From: a virus
DNA length: 37,210 nucleotides
Reading direction: 5' to 3' (one strand)
Virus record (IMG/VR): IMGVR_UViG_3300021091_000193
Location: 1 to 37,210 of that record
Shown here: positions 22,890-31,344 of the stretch, piece after piece
Numbering within the stretch: position 1 is the first letter of the stretch
Layout: each line of letters opens with the position of its first letter
Made by a program: the position numbers and the translations under genes
Notes under the pieces: model-generated
What the model was told of the DNA's origin: nothing
What the model saw: only the letters and a program-made list of their open reading frames with translations
The model's database searches: none

Positions 22890-24674
22890 TTGAATTCAGA
22901 TCCTATTATAGATACCACTCGCGATTCTCTTTTTGATGCGCTGGGAATTAAACGTCTAAAAGAATCGTATATGAGAGACGATGAGGTATCTCCTCAGGAG
23001 CGATTTGCGTATGTAAGTAAGGCCTTCGGTAGCAATTCTGAACACGCTCAGCGGCTATATGATTATTCATCGAAACATTGGTTATCGTACTCGACGCCAA
23101 TTTTATCATATGGGCGTAGTAAGCGTGGGCTACCTATTTCGTGTTTTCTTCCCTATTTGCCCGATACGGCCGAAGGGTTGGTCGAATGCATGTCAGAAGT
23201 AAATTGGCTTTCGATGCTTGGGGGTGGAATTGGTATTGGTATTGGTATCCGAGCGGCCGACGACAAATCGGTTGGTGTGATGCCTCATCTTCGTACATAT
23301 GACGCTGCGTCTTTGGCATACCGTCAGGGAAGAACCCGCCGAGGTTCGTATGCGGCGTATCTGGATATTTCGCATCCAGACATTGCGATGTTTCTTGAGA
23401 TGCGTAAGCCGACGGGCGATCCCAATATGCGCTGTATGAATATGCATCACGGCATTAATGTGCCGAATGCATTTATGCGGATCATTGAAAACTGCATGAT
23501 CGATCCTAAAGCCGAAGATAAATGGGAACTTAAGAACCCTAACAACGGTGCAGTAGTCGATACAGTATCGGCCAAGGAATTATGGCAACGCATTCTGGAA
23601 ATACGTATGCAAACGGGCGAACCCTATCTGCATTTTATCGATACGTCTAATGATAATATGAATAAGAATCAGAAGAAGCTAGGGCTATCAATTAAACAGT
23701 CAAATCTCTGTAGCGAAATTATACTTCCCACAGATGAGAATCGTACAGCCGTATGTTGTCTATCGTCCGTAAATATTGAATACTATGACGAATGGAAGAA
23801 CAATAAGAAATTTCTTCGAGATGTAGCTGAGATGCTTGATAATGTTCTTCAAGTATTCATCGACAATGCTCCCAAACAAATAAAGCGCGCGAAGTATTCG
23901 GCCATGCGCGAAAGGTCTATTGGTATAGGTGCTCTGGGCTTTCATGCATATCTGCAAAAGAATAATATTGCATGGGAGGGAGCGCTGGCCAAATCCGCAA
24001 ACATGCGTATATTCAAGCATATTCGGGCTGGGCTAGACAAGGCTAATCTGGAGCTTGGTGAAGAACGCGGCGAAGCTCCTGATGCGGCTGGATCGGGCAT
24101 GCGATTCTGTCACATGACTGCAATTGCGCCAAATGCGTCATCTTCTATCATCATGGGAAACACATCTCCCTCCATCGAACCGTATAGAGCCAATGCATAT
24201 CGTCAAGATACTCTATCGGGCTCACATCTAAACAAAAACAAATATCTAAACAATATCATTATAGCCGAGTGTGAAAAGAATAAGAATCTGGATTATGATG
24301 ACATATGGTCTTCTATCATTGCGTCAGATGGATCAGTTCAACACCTATCCATGCTTGATGATCACACAAAGGACGTATTCAAGACTGCCATGGAGATCGA
24401 TCAACGATGGCTTATCGAACACGCGGCAGATAGACAAGAGTATATTGATCAGGCGCAAAGCTTGAACGTATTCTTTCGGCCTACGACCAACATCAAGTAT
24501 CTACACGCAGTTCATTTTCTGGCCTGGAAACGAGGCCTAAAAACACTATATTACTGCCGAAGCGAAAAGATTGCGCGGGCCGATAAAGTATCTAAGCGCA
24601 TTGAGCGTGAGATTATTCAAGAGATTGATTTAAAACAAATCGTCGAGGGTGAAACCTGTCTGGCTTGCGAGTAG
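22890..24674 (+). CDS. nrdA: Ribonucleotide reductase class I large subunit, ATP-cone missing
   Basis: 594 residues from TTG 22890, which has GGAG 6 nt upstream; GTG 22878 is the alternative. Counting from GTG 22878, C89 in PISCFL and C294 in TAVCCLSSVN form the redox pair, N276-L-C278-S-E280 is the catalytic triad (radical Cys C278), and the C-terminal CLACE provides the reducing pair. The usual N-terminal ATP cone (about 90 residues, activity control) is absent, so the enzyme should escape dATP inhibition. It pairs with NrdB downstream. E. coli NrdA has 761 residues. Very confident family; allosteric consequence is inferred. Confidence 0.96.
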   Translation: MNSDPIIDTTRDSLFDALGIKRLKESYMRDDEVSPQERFAYVSKAFGSNSEHAQRLYDYSSKHWLSYSTPILSYGRSKRGLPISCFLPYLPDTAEGLVECMSEVNWLSMLGGGIGIGIGIRAADDKSVGVMPHLRTYDAASLAYRQGRTRRGSYAAYLDISHPDIAMFLEMRKPTGDPNMRCMNMHHGINVPNAFMRIIENCMIDPKAEDKWELKNPNNGAVVDTVSAKELWQRILEIRMQTGEPYLHFIDTSNDNMNKNQKKLGLSIKQSNLCSEIILPTDENRTAVCCLSSVNIEYYDEWKNNKKFLRDVAEMLDNVLQVFIDNAPKQIKRAKYSAMRERSIGIGALGFHAYLQKNNIAWEGALAKSANMRIFKHIRAGLDKANLELGEERGEAPDAAGSGMRFCHMTAIAPNASSSIIMGNTSPSIEPYRANAYRQDTLSGSHLNKNKYLNNIIIAECEKNKNLDYDDIWSSIIASDGSVQHLSMLDDHTKDVFKTAMEIDQRWLIEHAADRQEYIDQAQSLNVFFRPTTNIKYLHAVHFLAWKRGLKTLYYCRSEKIARADKVSKRIEREIIQEIDLKQIVEGETCLACE

Positions 24675-24683
24675 GAATGAAAA

Positions 24684-25673
24684 ATGAATAAGAAAGAATT
24701 TCGTGATCTACGGATAACGGACACAAGATCATATTATAAGCCATTTAAATATGCTTGGTGTTTCGATGATTGGCTGAGGCATGAACAAAGTCATTGGATT
24801 CATACAGAAGTTTCCATGCTTGATGATGTCAAGGATTGGAAGAATCACCTATCGAAGGAACAGAAACTTTTTCTGACTCATATCTTTCGATTCTTCACTC
24901 AGGGTGATTTGGATGTAGCCGGTGGCTATGTGCATAATTATCTGCCGCATTTTCCGCAGCCCGAAGTACGCATGATGCTTTTAGGTTTCGCGGCTCGCGA
25001 GGCCTTACATGTGGCCGCGTATTCACATTTGATTGAAACTCTTGGTATGCCGGAATCTACGTATAACGAATTTCTCGAATACAGCGAAATGCGAGAGAAG
25101 CACGAATACGTTATGAACATATCGAACAAGAATGGTGATTTGCAATCCACAGCCAAGCATATTGCAGTATTCTCGGCCTTTACCGAGGGTATGCAACTAT
25201 TTAGTTCATTCATCATGCTTCTTAATTTTCCCAGACACGGACACATGAAAGGTATGGGGCAGATAATCAGTTGGTCGATTGTCGATGAAACACAACATAG
25301 CGAATCCATGATAAAGCTATTTCGTGTCTACATCGAAGAGAATCGAGAAATTTGGAATGATAAGTTAAAAGAAAATATATACATTATCGCAACGAAGATG
25401 GTTGAACTAGAAGATAAATTCATCGACTTGGCGTTCTCTATAGGCCCGATGGAAAATCTATCGGCCGATGATGTAAAGCATTATATTCGATACATCGCAG
25501 ATAGACGGCTCATATCTATGGGCATGAAGGGCATTTTCAAAATCAAAAAGAATCCTCTGCCGTGGGTAGAGTCGATGATCAACGCTCCCTCGCACACCTC
25601 GTTTTTCGAAAATCGCTCGACGGATTATGCGAAGGGCGCGCTACTTGGAGACTGGAAAGGAGTGTGGGCGTGA
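24684..25673 (+). CDS. nrdB: Ribonucleotide reductase class I small subunit
   Basis: 329 residues. Iron ligands align with E. coli NrdB: D75 (FTQGD), E106 and H109 in REALHVAAY, E168 in FTEGM, E202 and H205 in VDETQHS. The radical tyrosine is present as Y113 (E106+7). It builds the di-iron tyrosyl radical needed by NrdA. AGGAATG precedes the ATG. Its stop overlaps the next GTG. Iron is a recurring theme with the IscU/IscA pair, though NrdB iron is not an Fe-S cluster. Confidence 0.96.
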   Translation: MNKKEFRDLRITDTRSYYKPFKYAWCFDDWLRHEQSHWIHTEVSMLDDVKDWKNHLSKEQKLFLTHIFRFFTQGDLDVAGGYVHNYLPHFPQPEVRMMLLGFAAREALHVAAYSHLIETLGMPESTYNEFLEYSEMREKHEYVMNISNKNGDLQSTAKHIAVFSAFTEGMQLFSSFIMLLNFPRHGHMKGMGQIISWSIVDETQHSESMIKLFRVYIEENREIWNDKLKENIYIIATKMVELEDKFIDLAFSIGPMENLSADDVKHYIRYIADRRLISMGMKGIFKIKKNPLPWVESMINAPSHTSFFENRSTDYAKGALLGDWKGVWA

Positions 25674-25837
25674 CAATTAAATACGAAGAAGAAATAATAT
25701 GTAAATTTTGTGAATCTAGATATCGCGTTATCTACGGTACGGACACGGTGAGTAATAAGTTATTGTTCTGCGCGTTCTGCGGCGAAGAGTTAAGCGACGA
25801 CTATATAGAAGAGAACAGTGAACCAGATGATCAATGA
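25670..25837 (+). CDS. Small zinc-ribbon protein, 55 residues
   Basis: Starts at GTG 25670, overlapping the NrdB stop; AAGGAG at 25657-25662 is 7 nt upstream. Two CxxC pairs (CKFC and CAFC, about 23 residues apart) indicate a zinc ribbon, followed by an acidic tail. It could bind DNA, RNA or another protein, or act as a redox partner of the reductase. The stop overlaps the next ATG. Confidence 0.7.
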   Translation: MTIKYEEEIICKFCESRYRVIYGTDTVSNKLLFCAFCGEELSDDYIEENSEPDDQ

Positions 25838-26265
25838 CATACGACAACCCATGGACATTCGACGGCATAGAATTCACCGATAAAGATATCGGAGATTCGA
25901 TTGGCTTTGTCTATGTTATCACCAATCTAATAACGAATAAGAAATATATTGGCCGAAAATATTTTTATTTCACACGAAAGCAAAAACGATCTGACACACG
26001 GCGCAAAAGTAAATCTAGTGATTGGAAAACATACTACTCATCGTCTGACGATGTATTGGCGGAAGTAGAAAAATATGGTACCAAGAATTTTCGAAGAGAA
26101 ATATTGTCGCTACATAAAACAAAGGGTGATACGAATGTAAGTGAAGTTAAAGAGCAATTTAGTAGAAACGTATTGGAAGACGATATATATCTAAACGCAA
26201 ACATAAACGGAAAGTGGCGAAGACCTCCTAAGCATATTATAAATGCGAGACGATATCATAGATAG
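25834..26265 (+). CDS. GIY-YIG-like endonuclease family protein
   Basis: 143 residues. GFVYVITNLITNKKYIGRKY (24-43) is a GIY-YIG type motif, followed by DWKTYYSSSDDV, EKYGTKNFRREIL and VSEVKEQFSRNVLEDD. Similar short proteins are frequent in T4-like phages. Nuclease activity needs the Arg and Glu that appear in place, but I cannot confirm cutting. It starts by ATGA overlap after the zinc-ribbon gene. Could be a homing-type or repair-type nuclease. Confidence 0.65.
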   Translation: MTYDNPWTFDGIEFTDKDIGDSIGFVYVITNLITNKKYIGRKYFYFTRKQKRSDTRRKSKSSDWKTYYSSSDDVLAEVEKYGTKNFRREILSLHKTKGDTNVSEVKEQFSRNVLEDDIYLNANINGKWRRPPKHIINARRYHR

Positions 26266-26273
26266 GATTTATT

Positions 26274-26837
26274 ATGGATGAATTACCTGAACATCTAGGC
26301 GGACACTTAGATAGAACCCATGTCGATAGAGGGGTTCTTGACTTAATTAATAGAAAATACTCTATTGCATCAATGATTGATATTGGCTGCGGTCCAGGCG
26401 GCATGTATTTTATTGCCAAAGATTACGATATTGACTGGCGCGGAATAGATGGTGATTACACTCTGAAATATTCAGAAGAAGTGAAGCCTCTTGTCACGAT
26501 TCATGATTTTGTCGAACCATATATTCCACAACATATTGCCGATAGTCAATTTGATTTAGCTTTTTCCGTAGAATTTCTTGAGCATGTCGAGGAACGATAC
26601 GTACCTAACTTCATGAAAGTATTCAAGAGGGCTCGATATGCTGTGGTCACTGCTGCTCCTCCTGGCGCTGGTGGCCATCATCATGTAAACTGTCGCCTGG
26701 AAGATTATTGGATTGGTGTATTTGCCGCCAATGGATTTAAGTACAATCATAAAATGTCTATGGAAATGAGAAAGTGTTCAACTATGGCTAAGGGATTTAT
26801 GGCGCGAACGGGCATGTTCTTTGAGAGATATTCATGA
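26274..26837 (+). CDS. SAM-dependent methyltransferase
   Basis: 187 residues. Motif I IDIGCGPGGMYF lies at about 35-46, the acidic ribose position is IDGDY, and FDLAFSVEFLEHVEE follows as motif II/III. AGGATT precedes the ATG. This is a class-I methyltransferase (type 11-like); the substrate is unknown. Four overlapping genes from here on encode two GT-A-like proteins and a KpsS-like one, so the target could be a sugar. Confidence 0.8.
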   Translation: MDELPEHLGGHLDRTHVDRGVLDLINRKYSIASMIDIGCGPGGMYFIAKDYDIDWRGIDGDYTLKYSEEVKPLVTIHDFVEPYIPQHIADSQFDLAFSVEFLEHVEERYVPNFMKVFKRARYAVVTAAPPGAGGHHHVNCRLEDYWIGVFAANGFKYNHKMSMEMRKCSTMAKGFMARTGMFFERYS

Positions 26838-27559
26838 CAATAAGAATGTTCATCGGTACGTCGGCCAATGGTGAAGACGCCGAGGCCGAAATGGTGTATG
26901 AGTATAGCATTCGGAAGAACACTTCGGAGGATGTGAATATTACGTGGATGAGACAAACACACGATGTCGAAAGTATATGGGGCGGATGGAATACGCGTAG
27001 ATGGTCCACACCATTTAGTGGATATCGCTGGGGTATTCCTGCTGCATGTAATTTTGAAGGTAGAGCCATTTATACAGACTTAGACATGATTAATTTTCGT
27101 GATATCGCCGATCTATGGAATACCGATCTGAAGAATAAGCCAATTGCTGCTCGACGCGGTAAACGCTTCGATGGGCATGAATTTTGTGTAATGGTCATAG
27201 ACTGTGCTGCGATAGCATCGCATCTTATTCCTCTTAATCGAATGAAGATCATTGAGGAACATCATCATAGAATGATTCATAAGTTTAGTGGAAATGATGA
27301 TCTTGTATGTGATTTAGATCCGCGATGGAATTGTCTCGATGGAGAAGATCGCGCGGTGAGTGATATGTGGATATTACACTACACTAATATGGCCACGCAG
27401 CCCTGGAAACCCACTTGGTATAGAGGTAAGCATGAGACGCATCCGCGACAAGACATGGTCGATCTGTGGTATTCGATGAAAAACGAAGCATTGAATTCTA
27501 ATTACGTTCCTAACATTCCAAGTGTTGTTTTTGGCCCCTATGACATTATAGGTCGGTGA
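26834..27559 (+). CDS. Putative GT-A glycosyltransferase
   Basis: 241 residues. YRWGIPAACNFEGRAIYTDL followed by DMINF contains a DxD-type DLD motif for metal and nucleotide sugar, as in GT8-like enzymes. ILHYTNMATQPWKPTWY near the C-terminus resembles the sugar-acceptor end of that family. The start overlaps the methyltransferase stop by ATGA and the end overlaps the next gene (TGATG), so these are translated together. The sugar and acceptor are unknown. Confidence 0.7.
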   Translation: MTIRMFIGTSANGEDAEAEMVYEYSIRKNTSEDVNITWMRQTHDVESIWGGWNTRRWSTPFSGYRWGIPAACNFEGRAIYTDLDMINFRDIADLWNTDLKNKPIAARRGKRFDGHEFCVMVIDCAAIASHLIPLNRMKIIEEHHHRMIHKFSGNDDLVCDLDPRWNCLDGEDRAVSDMWILHYTNMATQPWKPTWYRGKHETHPRQDMVDLWYSMKNEALNSNYVPNIPSVVFGPYDIIGR

Positions 27560-28284
27560 TGCCTGAGACTTCATTCACTACGCTTGTTTCCTGTGATTCT
27601 GTATATCTACACGAGCATGCTCCAGCCTTTGTGGCCTCGGCTGCGGTATACGATAATAAATCACATATACACATTATTAATCCCGCGGCCGGCGATCTAG
27701 ATTTTGCATATAAGATTAGAGACAACATGAAACGTATAACTAAAACCGAACTTCTTACAATAACGTATGAAAACACCGACCTATCTACTTTATCGCAGGA
27801 AGAACGTCGAACATATTATGCGTGTAATAGATTTCTACTCGCGGATAATCTATTCGATTCAAATTCAGGTTCGTTGTTCATCACAGACATAGATTCAGTA
27901 TTCATGGGTCATATCGATGAACCAAATGCTCAGCTGGGATTATTTCTGCGCGAATCACTAGACAATACGATTGGCTGGGAACAAGAAGGCACTAAGGTTG
28001 CGGCCGGCGCGGTGTACTACAATAAGTCTATTGCCTGGTTTGCTAAGAAAGTGGCGAATGTTATTCGTAATAATAAGCTTATGTGGTTTCTAGATCAGAT
28101 GGCGATTAATAGCGTTTATCAGAAACATAAGCATGAGATTACGAAATTTCATCAATTTACGCCGCAGTTTCTGGACTGGGAATTCAATGAGGGAACAAGT
28201 ATATGGACAGGTAAAGGCCCTCGTAAGTACGATAATCCACGCTATATTTCGCAAAAGAATTCATTCGGAAAATTGGTATCATGA
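27559..28284 (+). CDS. Putative GT-A-type glycosyltransferase-like protein
   Basis: 241 residues from ATG 27559; an in-frame GTG at 27556 is also possible. ACNRFLLADNLF and FITDIDSVFMGHID carry a DID motif like GT-A enzymes, followed by AAGAVYYNKS and FLDQMAINSVY, which resemble the donor-side helices. No membrane segment is visible. It overlaps both neighbours, so it belongs to the same unit. A role in glycan synthesis is inferred from the motif and context. Confidence 0.65.
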   Translation: MPETSFTTLVSCDSVYLHEHAPAFVASAAVYDNKSHIHIINPAAGDLDFAYKIRDNMKRITKTELLTITYENTDLSTLSQEERRTYYACNRFLLADNLFDSNSGSLFITDIDSVFMGHIDEPNAQLGLFLRESLDNTIGWEQEGTKVAAGAVYYNKSIAWFAKKVANVIRNNKLMWFLDQMAINSVYQKHKHEITKFHQFTPQFLDWEFNEGTSIWTGKGPRKYDNPRYISQKNSFGKLVS

Positions 28285-29246
28285 ATATTTTGATTTTGCA
28301 GCCTCGAATGGACGTGGCTTTCAAGGAAGGAATAGTGTCTGATGTGCGCGGCCCGATTCCTCCAATTCGACAGCACTGGCTCAAGTTTGTAGAAATGTGT
28401 GCGAATGAGCATCGGCGCCGTAAGGATAATGTCACGATTCTAGAATTACCACTATGGCAATTTACGCCCGACATGGTAGTAAAGCTTAACCCAGATGTGG
28501 TATATGTTCCTCATCGTGAAAAACATAGCTTTACTGTGCCGTCGAAAAAGATTCGCGTCTTGTATTATATGCAATCAGTCTTTCCGTGGATATTCTATGT
28601 CGATCCTCTAGGATTTGCTGGCGGCGCCAGCATCTATCCAATGGATATAAAGAGCGGTAATAGTCGATCTTCTCGATTTGATGTCTTACGAAAGTACGTG
28701 CATACCGGAGCCAGTAAATTCGAACAGCCTCCGACTAGAGGATTTGATGAAACCGATTATGTTCTATTTCTATGTCAATTACCTCATGATCAGACTATTC
28801 TGTATCATTCGGACGTAACCGTGGAACAGGCCCTACAAGAAACATGTGAAGTTACAAAAAAACTCAACGTGCGTCTGATCGTGAAAGGGCATCCTGTTAA
28901 TCCGGGTAGCATGATGGGATTAAAATCATTATGTGCTAAATACACTCATTCGGAATGGTATGACAACATATCAATACACGATCTAATACCTAATGCGCGA
29001 GTGGTTGTTGTAGTAAACTCTGGAACAGGTATGGAAAGTCTATTATATCTAAGACCTGTTGTGACTTATGGACGATGTGAATATGATGCGGTTACCATGA
29101 AAGTAAAATTAAACGATAATTTAGAGCAATGCATTACTAATCCTACAATAAATAAGAAAAATGTTAGGAAATTCTTTGATAGATGGAGTTCCCTAACTTA
29201 CGATACGACGAATGCTATGGGATTTAAACACTTGGGAGTACAATAA
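28281..29246 (+). CDS. Capsule-synthesis type (KpsS-like) GT-B glycosyltransferase
   Basis: 321 residues. RLIVKGHPVNPGSM followed by SIHDLIPNARVVVVVNSGTG and MESLLYLRPVVTYGRCEYD matches the capsule polysaccharide (KpsC/KpsS) family in which HP and an NSGTGxE motif bind CMP-Kdo. The family adds beta-Kdo to lipid for capsule or other glycans. It is unusual in a phage. ATG overlaps the preceding stop by ATGA, making a four-gene block with the methyltransferase and two GTs. Acceptor unknown; could be host surface glycan or a virion glycan. Confidence 0.7.
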   Translation: MNILILQPRMDVAFKEGIVSDVRGPIPPIRQHWLKFVEMCANEHRRRKDNVTILELPLWQFTPDMVVKLNPDVVYVPHREKHSFTVPSKKIRVLYYMQSVFPWIFYVDPLGFAGGASIYPMDIKSGNSRSSRFDVLRKYVHTGASKFEQPPTRGFDETDYVLFLCQLPHDQTILYHSDVTVEQALQETCEVTKKLNVRLIVKGHPVNPGSMMGLKSLCAKYTHSEWYDNISIHDLIPNARVVVVVNSGTGMESLLYLRPVVTYGRCEYDAVTMKVKLNDNLEQCITNPTINKKNVRKFFDRWSSLTYDTTNAMGFKHLGVQ

Positions 29247-29247
29247 A

Positions 29248-29604
29248 ATGGCAAAACACTGGGGCTATCATCTAATCGTTGACGCGGCTAGTTGCGATAT
29301 ATCGAAAATTACGAATGCTGATCATATTGCTAATTTTGCGCGTGAGTTAGTCAAACGTATCGATATGGTAGCTTATGGCGAACCTCAAATTGTTAACTTC
29401 GGTTCAGGTAACAAGGCCGGCTTTACGTTGGTGCAGCTAATCGAAACCAGTAATATTGTGGCTCATTTCTGCAACGATTCGGGCGATGCATATCTGGACG
29501 TATTCTCCTGTAAGAGTTTTAGCATGGACACCGTGATGGATGTATTTGATGAATACTTTAATCCCATGACAATGCGTCCAAATTTCATGACGAGGCAGGC
29601 CTAA
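29248..29604 (+). CDS. speD: S-adenosylmethionine decarboxylase-like protein (SpeD)
   Basis: 118 residues; GGGAG (29234-29238) precedes the ATG. Residues HWGYHLIVDAASC, YGEPQIVNFGSG and LIETSNIVAHF...LDVFSC match the bacterial SpeD fold. The catalytic residues are in register with T. maritima SpeD: S68 (pyruvoyl-forming), H73 (Ser+5) and C88 (Ser+20). The residue before the cleavage Ser is Thr rather than the usual Glu. Decarboxylated SAM feeds spermidine synthesis, which could help DNA packing. Activity is plausible but unproven. Followed by the first hairpin-promoter module. Confidence 0.85.
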   Translation: MAKHWGYHLIVDAASCDISKITNADHIANFARELVKRIDMVAYGEPQIVNFGSGNKAGFTLVQLIETSNIVAHFCNDSGDAYLDVFSCKSFSMDTVMDVFDEYFNPMTMRPNFMTRQA

Positions 29605-29612
29605 ATCATTAC

Positions 29613-29697
29613 GTAATATTATTGCTTACGCTATCTCGACAAAACAATAATATTACCAAAGATTTTGCTAGACAAACGCCATACGGTACGTTATAAT
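29613..29697 (+). repeat. Hairpin-plus-promoter module, copy A
   Basis: GTAATATTATTG (29613-29624) and CAATAATATTAC (29645-29656) form a perfect 12-bp stem with a 20-nt loop. Then GATTTTGC, TAGACA (29669-29674), 17 nt and TATAAT (29692-29697). Copies B and C share the stem, the GATTT(T)..TAGACA block and spacing. It lies right after a stop codon and before a new gene set, in the manner of PeSL cassettes of T4-type phages. Confidence 0.75.
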
Positions 29698-29766
29698 CAT
29701 ATTTGATGAATAATGTGCTTAGACCGATAGGATTTTTCATAAACATCAGGATATCTAGACTGATCT

Positions 29767-30108
29767 ATGTCCCGCCAACAAAAAAAGATCGAAACTGAAA
29801 CCCAATTAGTTCTGATAGAATGCGTCTCATCCTATCGAATTCGATATATGGTCGAAGTACCTAAAGGAATTGATACGCTGGGCAATGACAAATCATTGTG
29901 GGCCCTCGATACCGTAAGCATGAACGAAGCTCGCGAATTCAGCCAGGAACATATTGGCGAACAGATTATCAGCCACCGTGTTGTTAGCCGTAATGAAGCA
30001 CTAGCTATGTGCGATCAAGATAACGAGTATGCTTATACTTGGACTGATGACATGAAAGCTTTGACATTCTTTACTCCATGGCGGCCGGCCGATCTAAGTG
30101 ATAAGTGA
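29767..30108 (+). CDS. Conserved phage protein of unknown function
   Basis: 113 residues. YRIRYMVEVP, LWALDTVSMNEAREFSQEHI followed by GE, and ISHRVVSRNEALAMCDQDNE are motifs I recall from a small phage family whose function I do not know. AGGAT lies 14 nt before the ATG, which is a weak ribosome site. Its promoter is probably copy A of the hairpin-promoter module about 70 nt upstream. A 30-residue ORF (29706-29798) also starts 8 nt after that -10 and overlaps this gene, which might be a leader. Confidence 0.6.
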   Translation: MSRQQKKIETETQLVLIECVSSYRIRYMVEVPKGIDTLGNDKSLWALDTVSMNEAREFSQEHIGEQIISHRVVSRNEALAMCDQDNEYAYTWTDDMKALTFFTPWRPADLSDK

Positions 30109-30120
30109 AAGTGAAATAAC

Positions 30121-30504
30121 ATGACAATGCATCTTGTTGGTCCACATATGACCACGACTAATTATAAGAAGCGTCGAAATATCAGGTTCAAGAGCGCAGC
30201 CCAAAAAGCTAGATATATGGTCGAGCAAAAGGCATTGGCTCAGCTACATATGAAGTACAACGTAGGAAAGAAGATATCGATTCAGCCTGTAAAATATAGC
30301 GCCGACTTTTCTGCAAACCATAATCCGACTGCTGAAATTCCCTCACATTCAAAATATGGCATTACATCGGGCGCGTGCGCCAAACCAGAGCCTAAGACCT
30401 ATACGGGAAATAAGTTGATCGGCATTGCTACGATGCACAAAAGTAACATGGTTCCCGTATTTAATCATGATGACGCCAAAGAAATTGCAAAAATGCGTCG
30501 ATAA
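30121..30504 (+). CDS. Conserved phage protein of unknown function
   Basis: 127 residues. The N-terminus MTMHLVGPHMTTTNYKKRR is basic, and the C-terminus TYTGNKLIGIATMHKSNMVP followed by VFNHDDAKEIAKMRR is a strongly conserved pattern in diverse phages, of unknown role. No catalytic motif. The gap after its stop (30505-30560) shows no clear promoter. Confidence 0.7.
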   Translation: MTMHLVGPHMTTTNYKKRRNIRFKSAAQKARYMVEQKALAQLHMKYNVGKKISIQPVKYSADFSANHNPTAEIPSHSKYGITSGACAKPEPKTYTGNKLIGIATMHKSNMVPVFNHDDAKEIAKMRR

Positions 30505-30560
30505 TACCGCCATAGCTTGCGCTATATACGAGTTGATGGTTCTAACAGAATAGGAATGTA

Positions 30561-31250
30561 ATGATGGACACACACTTTCAATTCCCGACGGTCGATGACA
30601 TTAATAGTAGCATGGTACGCGTGTATAACCACATGGCATCAGGCGTGGCTATATCCGGTGCTGTTTCGTGGATAATCTCGCAGAATTTAGAGCTAATGGC
30701 GATATTATTCAAGACATGGTTAATGTGGCCAGTGATTCTATTGCCTCTGGGTTTTGTTCTCGTTATGAGTTTTGGTGCAGAAAAACTAAGTGCGAAAACT
30801 CTTGGTGTATTGTTCTATTTGTATTCAGTAGCCAGTGGTGCTAGTCTCGCGACTATTTTTGCAATATATACCGCCGATTCGCTCATCACTGCGTTTTTTG
30901 TAAGTTCTGCATTATTTCTTTCGATGAGCGCGTATGGGTATTTCACTAAACGAAGCCTAGAAAGTTTCGGACAATTTCTAATCGTCGGTCTTATTGGTAT
31001 TTGTTTGGCTGCTATTGTGAATATATTTCTACAAAATAGCATGATGCAAATGCTTATTAGCATACTGGCGGTGATCATTTTCACAGGGCTTACTGCCTAT
31101 GATACACAACGCATTCGTATCCAGATTTATTCGGGCAAGGGAGATTACGACAGAGCTGAGATTATGGGGGCGCTAACACTATATCTAGACTTTATTAACA
31201 TCTTCATTCATCTTCTACAGATATTCGGTGACCGTAAATCCGACGACTAA
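30561..31250 (+). CDS. Bax inhibitor-1/YccA-like integral membrane protein
   Basis: 229 residues with about seven hydrophobic segments and the family signature FTGLTAYDTQRI plus GALTLYLDFINIFIHLLQIF near the C-terminus. The charge pattern of the loops (DYDRAEIMG) fits BI-1/YccA. Bacterial YccA binds and modulates the membrane protease FtsH. AGGAATGTA precedes the ATG at 30561; ATG 30564 is a close alternative. Whether it acts on FtsH in the host is an inference. It is in the accessory region. Confidence 0.9.
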   Translation: MMDTHFQFPTVDDINSSMVRVYNHMASGVAISGAVSWIISQNLELMAILFKTWLMWPVILLPLGFVLVMSFGAEKLSAKTLGVLFYLYSVASGASLATIFAIYTADSLITAFFVSSALFLSMSAYGYFTKRSLESFGQFLIVGLIGICLAAIVNIFLQNSMMQMLISILAVIIFTGLTAYDTQRIRIQIYSGKGDYDRAEIMGALTLYLDFINIFIHLLQIFGDRKSDD

Positions 31251-31259
31251 ATTAATATC

Positions 31260-31288
31260 TTGACAACGGAGTAAAAATTATGTAATGT
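31260..31288 (+). promoter_or_regulatory. Probable promoter for the outer-membrane protein
   Basis: TTGACA (31260-31265), 17 nt, TAATGT (31283-31288). The -35 is perfect, the -10 is poor (3 of 6). The leader of about 50 nt contains AAAGGAA before the ATG at 31345. Confidence 0.45.
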
Positions 31289-31344
31289 ACATATACGTAA
31301 CTTATCTACCGACACTCAATTGAAACAATCAAAGGAATATTAAT

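Noticed and set aside
26334-26375. TTGACT-N17-TCTATT-N6-ATG inside the methyltransferase gene, in frame.
   Set aside because: The -10 lacks the essential A at position 2, the -35 is imperfect, and a start there would cut just before the SAM-binding motif. It is probably chance.
29706-29798. 30-residue ORF starting 8 nt after the -10 of copy A.
   Set aside because: It has no known family and overlaps the start of the 29767 gene in another frame. It may be a leader, but evidence is too thin for a CDS call.
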